The notes beneath the pieces are model-generated. The model had not been told where the DNA came from, ran no database searches, and saw nothing but the letters and a program-made list of their open reading frames with translations. Source: a virus. Taken from it: a DNA stretch of 37,774 bases. Positions within the stretch are counted from its first letter, which is position 1; every line of letters starts with the position of its first letter. Positions 23,417-30,754 of the stretch are shown here, one piece after another. The DNA is taken from positions 1 to 37,774 of IMG/VR virus record IMGVR_UViG_3300021197_001001; one strand, 5' to 3'. A program made the translations under genes and the position numbers.

Positions 23417-26400
23417 TCAGATATCTTCAAATGATGCACCTGTTGGTGTGATTAAGAATTCGATATCAATGAATTCTAACGCTCTCGTCGGTTTCAGATA
23501 AATTTTACCTACCAAGGTATTGTTATCTAAATCCTCAGGAGTGTTCTGAACTACGACTCTAAAGTCGATTAAACCTCTATCTCTTCTGATAGAATCTAAG
23601 ATTGGGTTTACTGAATCCAAGAACTCTTGTCTTACTTGGTCGTCATTTTGTTCGAACAATAGTCTTACCGCGACCGCTGAAATTAACTTACGAGCTTGTA
23701 ATAACAATCTTCTAACGTTAATTCTATCGAGAGCTGACTCTTTAACTTGAGTAGTTTTGTTACCCCAAATTACAGTTCCCACATCTGAGAAAGTCGCAAT
23801 CGGGTTAATTCTACCCTTGTACAGGATATCCCTATCGTCTTGAGTTAACTTCTTACGTGCTTTAATACCGTTAACCAAACCTCTTGTATAACCCGCTGAC
23901 GCGAACCAAGGGAATGCGATATTATCAGTTAACGCTAAGTTTCTAACAACCTCTGCGGTTGGGGGTAGGTATACCTGTGTATTATTAACAGTATCTCTTG
24001 TTAAAATCCATGGGTAGTAAGTTGCCGTATAGTTAGAATCGATACCCGTATCTTCTAAATTTTCAGTAGATTCTTGTGGGTAAATAAAGTTACCTGTAAA
24101 GTCTGAAGTTGTATTAACAAACATATTATAATCAGGAGTTGTACAAATATAAACTGAATCTGCTCTATCAGTTTCAATCATATCAATAGCCTCCTCGACT
24201 AAGTTTGAGTTGTTAACATAATCCACACCTGGTGTCGTAAATACATTTATGTTTACCGCTTCAGGGTTTACAAATGTAGACTGACCCCATAAGTAAGCGT
24301 AGTAGTCAGTATTACCCCAATCTTGTTTGTCAGGACCAGTTATTGTCTTAAATGCTCCCCATCCTGTTGCGGTTGGGAATCTTATGGACGTCGCAGCTCC
24401 TTTGAGATAACCACTATTACCTAATATGTATCTATCTCCGTTAGTACGATATTCTCTATATATATCCCATCCATCAAAACCACCTGTGGGTATTAATGTA
24501 AATTTACGTGAATTTAATCTATAGTATGGTGATGTGTCACCTGGTTCACTTCTAAACGACGCATCTCCAACTTCGAACGCAGTTTCACCTGAAGTAGTCC
24601 ATTGACTTGAGATTGTTATTACAGTAGCCCCTGAATCCATGTGGAATCCTTTAGTTAATACCGCCCATGGTGATGATTCAGTTGCAGTTGCTAAGTCAGT
24701 AGGGTTTTGTTTACCTTTGTAAGACGCAAAATCAACATCGATACCAACAGTATTTGACACACCCAAATAAACTCTTCTTGGGTTATCACCTGAACTTCTC
24801 GTTACATTATCACCTCCCTGTGTTCCGAATGGTGGGTTAGCAATAACTTCACCTGGTGTGTTATACTTTGTCTTATATATTAGATGAGGTGACTTATAAT
24901 TTTTATACTGTCTCGTTTGATAACCTCTAAATCCACATGGTAAAGAGTCGATGGGTGCTTCTTCATTAATCTCTAACATTATGTAACGAGATTTTAATTC
25001 GAAGTCTCCATTTGCGGTACCTACTTTTTTAGCCACAAAACTATTAAGATTTGGGTCCATTGTACAGTTTGTAAATTTCTCTAAGACTACAGGACTTGAG
25101 TCAGTGTCATAAAAATCTCTTACGACTATATCGAAGGTTAAATTATTGAACGAAATATTCGCGATGGATACTTTTATTTCTCTGTTTGCACCACTACCGT
25201 CTGAAATTGAGATGAACTTGAATAGGTTAAATACCTCATTACCTCTTAATTCAGAAACTACAAATGGAGTGAACGGTGTTTGGTATCTATCTAAATACCA
25301 ACCGATACCTGTGTTATCTGTGTCTGTTCTAGCACCATTAAATGGTAATAAATCGGTATTTAATCCTCTGATTTTACCCTGTCTATAACCTGTATTTAAT
25401 AAGTTATAATAAAGTTCTCCCACCATTAAAGGTACATCGTTTCTATCTTTACCAAAGTTAGATTGTCCCAATACCTTACTTAAGAAATTAGGGTCACTTA
25501 ATGTGAAAGAAGTGTCGAAAGTAAACGTTTCTGAATCACTAGTTATACCTGATAACTGGAAGGTCGCAAATGGATTGTTTGTAATTCCTGAATACGCCGC
25601 TGTACTATTAATAGTAACATCAGTTAAACCTGATACTTCATATACTGGTCCATCGTCATTACTATACGTTGAAATACCTCTTGAACGTAATGTTGAAATC
25701 ACCATGTTATGGTAATCAGTAATTACAGTGCCTGAGTAAGTTGTGTCATAAACAACCGCCGTACCCGTATAGTTATTACCTGACGTATTTGTAAGACCTG
25801 TAACGATTAGACCGAAACCTACACCTGAGTAGTCTTGGTCTGTAGAATCGTATGGGAATAAAGAGTAATACCAAGAATCATTTTCGGATGCTTCAAAATC
25901 TGCGGTGTCGATAGTTAATCCGTCAACGCTAAGTACATTAGTACTACCTGTCCAATTTGACGTTCCTGTAATTGTGTCGTAGGTTCCTCCACTTACCGTA
26001 CCGAACATATAAGCAGTTTTACCTGAGTTTGATGGGTCTACTATATCTTTATAAAGACTTGTTTTAAAATCGTCTTCAATTGTACTCACTCCTCCACTAA
26101 ATGTAGTGTAAGGTAATGAGAAGTAATTTTCAATATATGATGGTAAATCACTATAATTAGTGATTGTTGTCGACGCACTAGTTCCTGATACACCACTGAA
26201 AGTTACCGTAAACGGACCTGCATTACCTGTACCGACTACGGTGTCTTTTTTAAGATTACCTACGGTTGATATTGACCAAGCCGGTCCCGCGTCATAACCT
26301 GACAAACCAAGTATACGAGTTACAAAAAGTTGATTTGATTGTTGTAAATATGCCTTAGCAATGTATGCTGCTTCATATTTTGGAATCTGAGTGTTTATAA

Positions 26401-26593
26401 ATTTGGTTGGGCTTGTACCGCCAAAATATGCAGTGAACTCATCGAAGTTTGTTATAAAAATGGGCTCAAACGCAGGACCTGACTGAGTTTCACCAACAAT
26501 ACCTAATGTAGTTACACCAACACTTTGAGCTACAAAACTTAAATCTCTTTCTGATGTATATACACCTGGAGATACGAATACTTTGTCTGCCAT
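23417..26593 (-). CDS. 18: Contractile tail sheath protein, T4 gp18-like
   Basis: A 1058-residue sheath subunit. The conserved N-terminal block is VSPGVYTSERDLS, GVTTLGIVGETQSGPAFEP and FGG..PTKFIN. The conserved C-terminal block (about 860-1058) has NNTQVYLPPTAEVVRNLALTDN, the GVNGIK-like LVNGIKARKKLTQDDRDILYKGRINP, AVRLLFEQNDD and KPTRALEFIDIEFLI. Between them, at about 125-560, lies a Thr/Ser/Gly-rich beta insertion (TSGNNYTGTAVVYD and similar) that makes the protein some 400 residues longer than T4 gp18 (659). Surface-exposed insertions are known in sheath proteins and could decorate the tail. Starts with ATG after AAAACTAATTAAT, no Shine-Dalgarno, with ATATTTAT 34 bases upstream and a terminator downstream. 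Confidence 0.93.
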   Translation of the reverse strand: MADKVFVSPGVYTSERDLSFVAQSVGVTTLGIVGETQSGPAFEPIFITNFDEFTAYFGGTSPTKFINTQIPKYEAAYIAKAYLQQSNQLFVTRILGLSGYDAGPAWSISTVGNLKKDTVVGTGNAGPFTVTFSGVSGTSASTTITNYSDLPSYIENYFSLPYTTFSGGVSTIEDDFKTSLYKDIVDPSNSGKTAYMFGTVSGGTYDTITGTSNWTGSTNVLSVDGLTIDTADFEASENDSWYYSLFPYDSTDQDYSGVGFGLIVTGLTNTSGNNYTGTAVVYDTTYSGTVITDYHNMVISTLRSRGISTYSNDDGPVYEVSGLTDVTINSTAAYSGITNNPFATFQLSGITSDSETFTFDTSFTLSDPNFLSKVLGQSNFGKDRNDVPLMVGELYYNLLNTGYRQGKIRGLNTDLLPFNGARTDTDNTGIGWYLDRYQTPFTPFVVSELRGNEVFNLFKFISISDGSGANREIKVSIANISFNNLTFDIVVRDFYDTDSSPVVLEKFTNCTMDPNLNSFVAKKVGTANGDFELKSRYIMLEINEEAPIDSLPCGFRGYQTRQYKNYKSPHLIYKTKYNTPGEVIANPPFGTQGGDNVTRSSGDNPRRVYLGVSNTVGIDVDFASYKGKQNPTDLATATESSPWAVLTKGFHMDSGATVITISSQWTTSGETAFEVGDASFRSEPGDTSPYYRLNSRKFTLIPTGGFDGWDIYREYRTNGDRYILGNSGYLKGAATSIRFPTATGWGAFKTITGPDKQDWGNTDYYAYLWGQSTFVNPEAVNINVFTTPGVDYVNNSNLVEEAIDMIETDRADSVYICTTPDYNMFVNTTSDFTGNFIYPQESTENLEDTGIDSNYTATYYPWILTRDTVNNTQVYLPPTAEVVRNLALTDNIAFPWFASAGYTRGLVNGIKARKKLTQDDRDILYKGRINPIATFSDVGTVIWGNKTTQVKESALDRINVRRLLLQARKLISAVAVRLLFEQNDDQVRQEFLDSVNPILDSIRRDRGLIDFRVVVQNTPEDLDNNTLVGKIYLKPTRALEFIDIEFLITPTGASFEDI

Positions 26594-26627
26594 ATTAATT
26601 AGTTTTCTATTTTAATTTATTTATTTG

Positions 26628-26635
26628 ATAAATAT
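26628..26635 (-). promoter_or_regulatory. ATATTTAT promoter-like motif before tail sheath gene
   Basis: Minus-strand AATATTTATC, 34 bases before the sheath ATG, in the 139-base divergent region shared with the small plus-strand regulator gene. Confidence 0.5.
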
Positions 26636-26657
26636 TATGTAAAAACCGAAAGGACAA

Positions 26658-26672
26658 ATACGTATAACGTAT
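26658..26672. promoter_or_regulatory. Inverted repeat, candidate operator
   Basis: ATACGT-ATA-ACGTAT, a perfect 6-base inverted repeat with a 3-base spacer, lying between the divergent sheath and ribbon-helix-helix genes. It overlaps by two bases the plus-strand ATATTTAT at 26671. Ribbon-helix-helix proteins bind short palindromes, so this is a plausible target of the adjacent gene product. Confidence 0.4.
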
Positions 26673-26678
26673 ATTTAT
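26671..26678 (+). promoter_or_regulatory. ATATTTAT promoter-like motif before small regulator gene
   Basis: Plus-strand ATATTTAT, 54 bases before the ATG at 26733. It overlaps the inverted repeat, which would allow autoregulation. Confidence 0.35.
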
Positions 26679-26732
26679 TTACTAGGCGCTATTTTTTCTA
26701 CCTTTTTTCTGCCTTATTAAAAAACCCCACAC

Positions 26733-26879
26733 ATGAAAATCAAAAACTTAAAAATATCCGAAGAACACCACTCAATACTAAAGAGTTACTGTAATAAGAA
26801 AGGTCTAAAGATGTATAAGTTTATAGAAAAAATGATAGAAGATACTTGTAAAGATGTTACAGACATATACGGAGAGTAG
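26733..26879 (+). CDS. Small ribbon-helix-helix-type DNA-binding protein
   Basis: A 48-residue ORF on the plus strand, between two minus-strand genes. The pattern (MKIKNLKISEEHHSILKSYC, then KKGLKMYKFIEKMIED) has one beta strand, a helix 'SEE.H..LK.YC', a Gly turn and a second helix. This is the arrangement of short ribbon-helix-helix regulators such as Arc/MetJ-fold proteins, which act as dimers. It begins with ATG and ends TAG at 26877-26879, directly against the stop of the 349-residue gene at 26880, so the two are convergent without a gap. An antitoxin-like role is also possible, but no toxin partner is beside it. Confidence 0.65.
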   Translation: MKIKNLKISEEHHSILKSYCNKKGLKMYKFIEKMIEDTCKDVTDIYGE

Positions 26880-27929
26880 TTACGTACTATAAGGTATATG
26901 TGCTTTAGACTTAATAATAGACTCCTTTGTCGGGTCTAATTTAACCACATCTATCTTAATAGTGTCGTTAGTATTTACCTCTATTGATGGTAAATCGTCA
27001 CCCATGTAATTGTTATTTATATAGACAGAGTATTCATCTATGTTAATCGTGTCTAAGAAATTTAAATCTATCTTGTAAGGGTAAACTTCGGACGTACTAG
27101 TAACGCCAGTTAAAAATAAAATATCTAAATCAAAATTCTGAGGATTCGGAGGGCTCTTTTTTGCTCGTCTAGATTTATTGTCCACACCAACCTCGTATAA
27201 CGTTAACGCTCTAGTAATTGCGGGTATCACCTCAAACTCTTCTTCATCAATTAAAAACCCTAACATAGTAAACGTATAATTTTGTATGTAGTATTTTCTT
27301 TTTTCGATATCTAAAACAGATTCGTCTGAAATACTGTCTAAAATAATAGGAACATAATGACCTTTAACAAATGTGTAAGCCTGTCTTGAAGAGAACTTTT
27401 GTAAAACAATTTTGTTAAACTCATTTAAGTGTCTCATTTTGGTACAAAAAATCTTTATGTTATACGTAATATCTACAGGTACTGGCTGTGGTATCTTATA
27501 AATGTCCATACCTTTTCTTTGACCATCCCAAGTAGGGACTTTAGCGTAGTAGAATTGTTTTCTGTTAGGTATGGTGTATTGAAGTGATGGATTTGACCCA
27601 TATTTTACATCAGGTTGTCTTACAGTTGCAATAAATGGGGGTTTAATATTCTTATCTAAATCTTGAAATCTCCACGTCTCTGTAAACTGAGCCCAATTTT
27701 GAGTCGTAATGATAATGTCAATGGGATTCACTGTTTTACCATCGGCAACCATTTCTAAATCATCCTTTACAAAATCCAACATACCACGGTCTAAATCGGC
27801 ATGTAAAACACTTTTAGGTAAATAAGTTCCGTTTTCTTGAATGTATTCAAGTAGTTCTTCTCTCCTCTCTAATAAAATTTTATCAGGTGTGATTTTTAAA
27901 TCCTTTTTTATTTTTTTTGGAAATGCCAT
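26880..27929 (-). CDS. Probable tail completion / sheath terminator protein, T4 gp15-like
   Basis: A 349-residue protein in the position of T4 gene 15, between the gp14-like gene and the sheath. The segment VPVDITYNIKIFCTKMRHLNEFNKIVLQKFSSRQ, then GHYVPIILDSISDESVLDIEKRKYYIQNYTFTMLGFLID (about 150-235), is consistent with gp15, where a strand, 'I..R.ED....v.Q...' helix, and a C-terminal strand pair after 'RR' form the ring at the tail top. The N-terminal 130 residues and the C-terminal 100 residues (beta, Ig-like look) are extensions not in T4 gp15 (272). Its ATG shares one base with the stop of the upstream gene (TAATG). The assignment rests on order plus weak similarity. Confidence 0.5.
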   Translation of the reverse strand: MAFPKKIKKDLKITPDKILLERREELLEYIQENGTYLPKSVLHADLDRGMLDFVKDDLEMVADGKTVNPIDIIITTQNWAQFTETWRFQDLDKNIKPPFIATVRQPDVKYGSNPSLQYTIPNRKQFYYAKVPTWDGQRKGMDIYKIPQPVPVDITYNIKIFCTKMRHLNEFNKIVLQKFSSRQAYTFVKGHYVPIILDSISDESVLDIEKRKYYIQNYTFTMLGFLIDEEEFEVIPAITRALTLYEVGVDNKSRRAKKSPPNPQNFDLDILFLTGVTSTSEVYPYKIDLNFLDTINIDEYSVYINNNYMGDDLPSIEVNTNDTIKIDVVKLDPTKESIIKSKAHIPYST

Positions 27930-28396
27930 TACTTAACAATTTCATTTATATGAAAAATTTTATTTTTGGTGTTAATCATATCAACCTCGTTAGCATTATA
28001 TACTGGCTCCTCAGTTTCTTTATTTACAAAAGAGTCGTATAAATATGGATTGTAAGTGATGACCTTATCATTACTTTCAGGTGGTAAATTATCACAAGGG
28101 TATAAACAATAATCAACCAAATCTCCTATAACAAATGCGTGGACATTTTTCCTTGTCTCTTTTCTTACTTTTGACCTACCACCTTCTCTCACTCTAAATT
28201 CGACATTTTTTAATTTAACATAATCGGCATGGACGACAACTTTACCCTGATACTGAACTGAAAAAGTTTTTTTATGTAAGTTATAATAGACCATAACTCT
28301 CTTGCCGATTAACTCATTGTTATCATCATTTTCCTCATTTATTAATCCCATACGATTTTTAATAAATGACAACTCTTTTAATAATTTTTTACTCAT
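27929..28396 (-). CDS. Conserved phage protein with 'YYNLHKK...KNVHAFV' pattern, function unknown
   Basis: A 155-residue protein. After a 21-residue leader (MSKKLLKELSFIKNRMGLINE) comes a compact domain: GKRVMVYYNLHKKTFSVQYQGKVVVHADYVKLKNVEF, then GRSKVRKETRKNVHAFVIGDLVD. From memory the pattern 'vYrNLhrk.wSv...GkVvaHaD...L.d..F.V...GR.rVl.e.rKNVHAFV.G' defines a hypothetical protein found in many phages and some bacteria, with no assigned role. It lies in the neck block and overlaps both neighbours (ATGA upstream, TAATG downstream), so coupled translation with neck proteins is certain to be possible. The leader is unlike the domain and may be removed on maturation. Confidence 0.75.
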   Translation of the reverse strand: MSKKLLKELSFIKNRMGLINEENDDNNELIGKRVMVYYNLHKKTFSVQYQGKVVVHADYVKLKNVEFRVREGGRSKVRKETRKNVHAFVIGDLVDYCLYPCDNLPPESNDKVITYNPYLYDSFVNKETEEPVYNANEVDMINTKNKIFHINEIVK

Positions 28397-28908
28397 AATC
28401 CTCTAAATTCATTATCATTAACAGGTGATGCCACAATACTACGATAGAATGGTTTGTACCCACCATAAGTATGTTTATTATCACTAACAACTCTACCGTC
28501 ATTAACTACTGAGTAGTACCTAACCCTAGATTCGGTTTCATAGTACCCGATGTAATCCCCGTACTCTACCTCAATTCCCAAGTCATCTAAAGTTTCTTGA
28601 TATACACCTACTTTTAAATTACCCGGCTCCATTTGTGACATACTACTTTGTCCATAATTTTGATTTTCGGGTTGCTCTACCTGTACATAACCACGAAACT
28701 CTACAGGAGGATGAAACTTTATCCCGTCCTCAACCGTTTCTCCATAAACGTCATCAGTCTTAGTTTTCTGTTTATCAACCCTATAAAGCACTAACCTAAA
28801 GTTCATATCACCCTCAAGCCACTCACGACCCATAGCAATATCTAATTCGAAGTCTTCTGCACCGAAAAACTTTTCTAACCTTGTAATAGGTATTTTTCTT
28901 TTACTCAT
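28393..28908 (-). CDS. Probable neck / head-closure protein, T4 gp14 position
   Basis: A 171-residue protein first in the neck-sheath unit. Features: N-terminal basic arm (MSKRKIPITRLEKFFG), then beta strands with charged loops (FRLVLYRVDKQKTKTDDVYG; VEFRGYVQVEQPENQNYGQSS) and a conserved-looking C-terminal block (LKVGVYQETLDDLGIEVEYGDYIGYYETE, then RYYSVVNDGRV..GGYKPFYRSIVA). The 'GDyIgy' strand after an LDDLGIE turn recalls neck and head-closure proteins. In T4 order gene 14 precedes 15 and 18, as here, but gp14 itself has 256 residues and I cannot confirm the family. Starts at ATG 28908, with an ATATTTAT only 5 bases upstream. Confidence 0.45.
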   Translation of the reverse strand: MSKRKIPITRLEKFFGAEDFELDIAMGREWLEGDMNFRLVLYRVDKQKTKTDDVYGETVEDGIKFHPPVEFRGYVQVEQPENQNYGQSSMSQMEPGNLKVGVYQETLDDLGIEVEYGDYIGYYETESRVRYYSVVNDGRVVSDNKHTYGGYKPFYRSIVASPVNDNEFRGL

Positions 28909-28913
28909 TATTG

Positions 28914-28921
28914 ATAAATAT
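28914..28921 (-). promoter_or_regulatory. ATATTTAT promoter-like motif in 21-base divergent gap
   Basis: Minus-strand AATATTTATC, 5 bases before the neck gene ATG. If it is a -10-like element the transcript would begin at or inside the start codon (leaderless), unless the gene starts further in. Confidence 0.4.
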
Positions 28922-28929
28922 TCGGTTAT

Positions 28930-30714
28930 TTGTTATCTTTAAGTGTATTTACTCACGTATTGGAAAATAAAACATTAAACAACTTACCTGAAGTAAGGGC
29001 TCTACGTATTCTTGAAGAATACAGTGGATACAATAACTACATCTTAAATCTTAAGGTTAAAATGAATAAATTTAATCATTTTAAGTTAACGAGAGCACAG
29101 TCTGACTACATATTAAAATTTAATAAAGTAGTCCCTAAGATAGCTAGAAGATGGGTTGAGTTAGATAGTTATTTCGCACAAAAACTAATGGACGACAAAC
29201 TTCTAACCAAAAAGCCCGAAAAAATTTATATAGAAAAACTTTTAGTAGAAAAAGAAAAGTCATACCACATATGGGGGAAACTTTTTGAAAAGGAGGAGCT
29301 TTCAAGTATATGGTTACCGAGGGTGGCCCTTCAAAAAAATAGACAAAGAGAAGTAAACATAGACTATGAAAAATATAGTCATAGACCCCCACTATCTCAT
29401 CAGATAGAGTCTATAGAGAAATTAGTAGGTAACGACAAGTATATACTGGCAGATGACATGGGTCTTGGTAAAACAACATCAACTGTAATAGCTTCTTTAG
29501 AAAATGATTCTGAAAAGGTTTTGATTATATGTCCCGCTTCGTTAAAAATAAATTGGCAGAGAGAGATTGAAAATTACACTGATAAGGACATATCAATTAT
29601 TGACGGTAAAAAGTGGGAGCCTTCAGATTATACAATAATAAATTATGATATTCTCAAGAACTTTCACGACCCAAAACACCCTGATAAATCAGACATTTTA
29701 AATTACGGTTTTGATTTGGTTGTAATGGACGAAGCTCATTATATACAAAATGTTAAAGCAGCAAGAACAAAAATTGCAAATAACATCGCAAAAAAGGTTG
29801 GGAAAGTTTGGTTATTAACGGGTACTCCGATGACTTCGAGACCAATGAACTACTACAATCTTTTAGATTTAGTTGATTCACCCGTCGCCGAAAATTGGAT
29901 GGCTTACGCTATAAGGTATTGTGCGGGATATCAATTCAATGTCGGGGCTAAAAAAGTTTGGAACGTGTCAGGCTCTTCTAATCTTGAGGAGTTACGAGAC
30001 CGAACAAAACCACAGGTTTTGAGAAGGTTGAAGGAAGACATTTTAGATTTACCTGAAAAGATTATAACTCCTGTTTATTTAAAATTAAAATCTAAGGAGT
30101 ACGAAAAATTAATGGGAGAATACTATGATTGGTATAACTCATCAGAAGAGTCTACATCACTAACGATACAATTCTCCAAGTTAATGAAAGTGAGGCAAGT
30201 AATCGCTGAAAGTAAAATAAAAAATACGATTGAGGTTGCTCAAAACATAATAGACCAAGGAAAAAAGGTTATTATCTTTACTAATTTCACTGACACTCTT
30301 AATAAGATTACCGACCATTTTGGTAAATCTGCAGTTAAGCTTGACGGTAAAATGTCAAAACCTCAGAGACAAAACTCCGTTGATGAATTTCAGAACAACG
30401 AAAAAATAAATGTTTTTGTAGGAAATTTAAAAGCGGCTGGTGTTGGTATAACATTAACCGCGGCAGAGGCGGTAATAATGAACGACCTATCTTTTGTCCC
30501 ATCAGACCACTCTCAAGCAGAAGACAGAGCATATAGATACGGACAAAAATTTTCGGTATCGGTTTACTACCCTATTTTTGAGAATTCTATAGAAGGAGTT
30601 ATATATAACATACTCAACAAAAAGAAAAATATTTTTGAGACAGTTATGGGTGATAATGAAGGAAAGGGTGACGTAATGGAAGAAATACTGAATATGATTT
30701 CAGAAAAAAGATGA
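28930..30714 (+). CDS. SNF2-type DNA helicase/translocase
   Basis: A 594-residue superfamily 2 ATPase. Motif I is LADDMGLGKTT (about 173-183), II is VVMDEAHYIQN (DEAH), III LLTGTPMTS, IV-V KKVIIFTNFTDTLNKI and FVGNLKAAGVGITLTAAEAVI, and VI QAEDRAYRYGQ (about 529-539). The motif VI wording and the arrangement fit the SNF2 group, close to SMARCAL1/annealing-helicase types, so ATP-driven translocation on double-stranded DNA, fork reversal or strand annealing is likely; T4 UvsW is a functional parallel. The N-terminal 140 residues are a separate domain (NNLPEVRALRILEEYSGYNNYILNLKVK). There is no ATG: a stop at 28915 is followed only by TTG at 28930 or 28960 before the conserved region, so the exact start is uncertain. 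Confidence 0.88.
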   Translation: MLSLSVFTHVLENKTLNNLPEVRALRILEEYSGYNNYILNLKVKMNKFNHFKLTRAQSDYILKFNKVVPKIARRWVELDSYFAQKLMDDKLLTKKPEKIYIEKLLVEKEKSYHIWGKLFEKEELSSIWLPRVALQKNRQREVNIDYEKYSHRPPLSHQIESIEKLVGNDKYILADDMGLGKTTSTVIASLENDSEKVLIICPASLKINWQREIENYTDKDISIIDGKKWEPSDYTIINYDILKNFHDPKHPDKSDILNYGFDLVVMDEAHYIQNVKAARTKIANNIAKKVGKVWLLTGTPMTSRPMNYYNLLDLVDSPVAENWMAYAIRYCAGYQFNVGAKKVWNVSGSSNLEELRDRTKPQVLRRLKEDILDLPEKIITPVYLKLKSKEYEKLMGEYYDWYNSSEESTSLTIQFSKLMKVRQVIAESKIKNTIEVAQNIIDQGKKVIIFTNFTDTLNKITDHFGKSAVKLDGKMSKPQRQNSVDEFQNNEKINVFVGNLKAAGVGITLTAAEAVIMNDLSFVPSDHSQAEDRAYRYGQKFSVSVYYPIFENSIEGVIYNILNKKKNIFETVMGDNEGKGDVMEEILNMISEKR

Positions 30715-30732
30715 GTTATTTTATGTTCCGCG

Positions 30733-30740
30733 TTATTTAT
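30733..30740 (+). promoter_or_regulatory. TTATTTAT promoter-like motif before SOD-nuclease fusion
   Basis: Plus-strand TTATTTATAG, one base from the ATATTTAT form, 14 bases before the ATG at 30755, the same spacing as before several virion genes. It suggests expression with virion genes rather than with the helicase upstream. Confidence 0.4.
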
Positions 30741-30754
30741 AGATAAAATAAATT

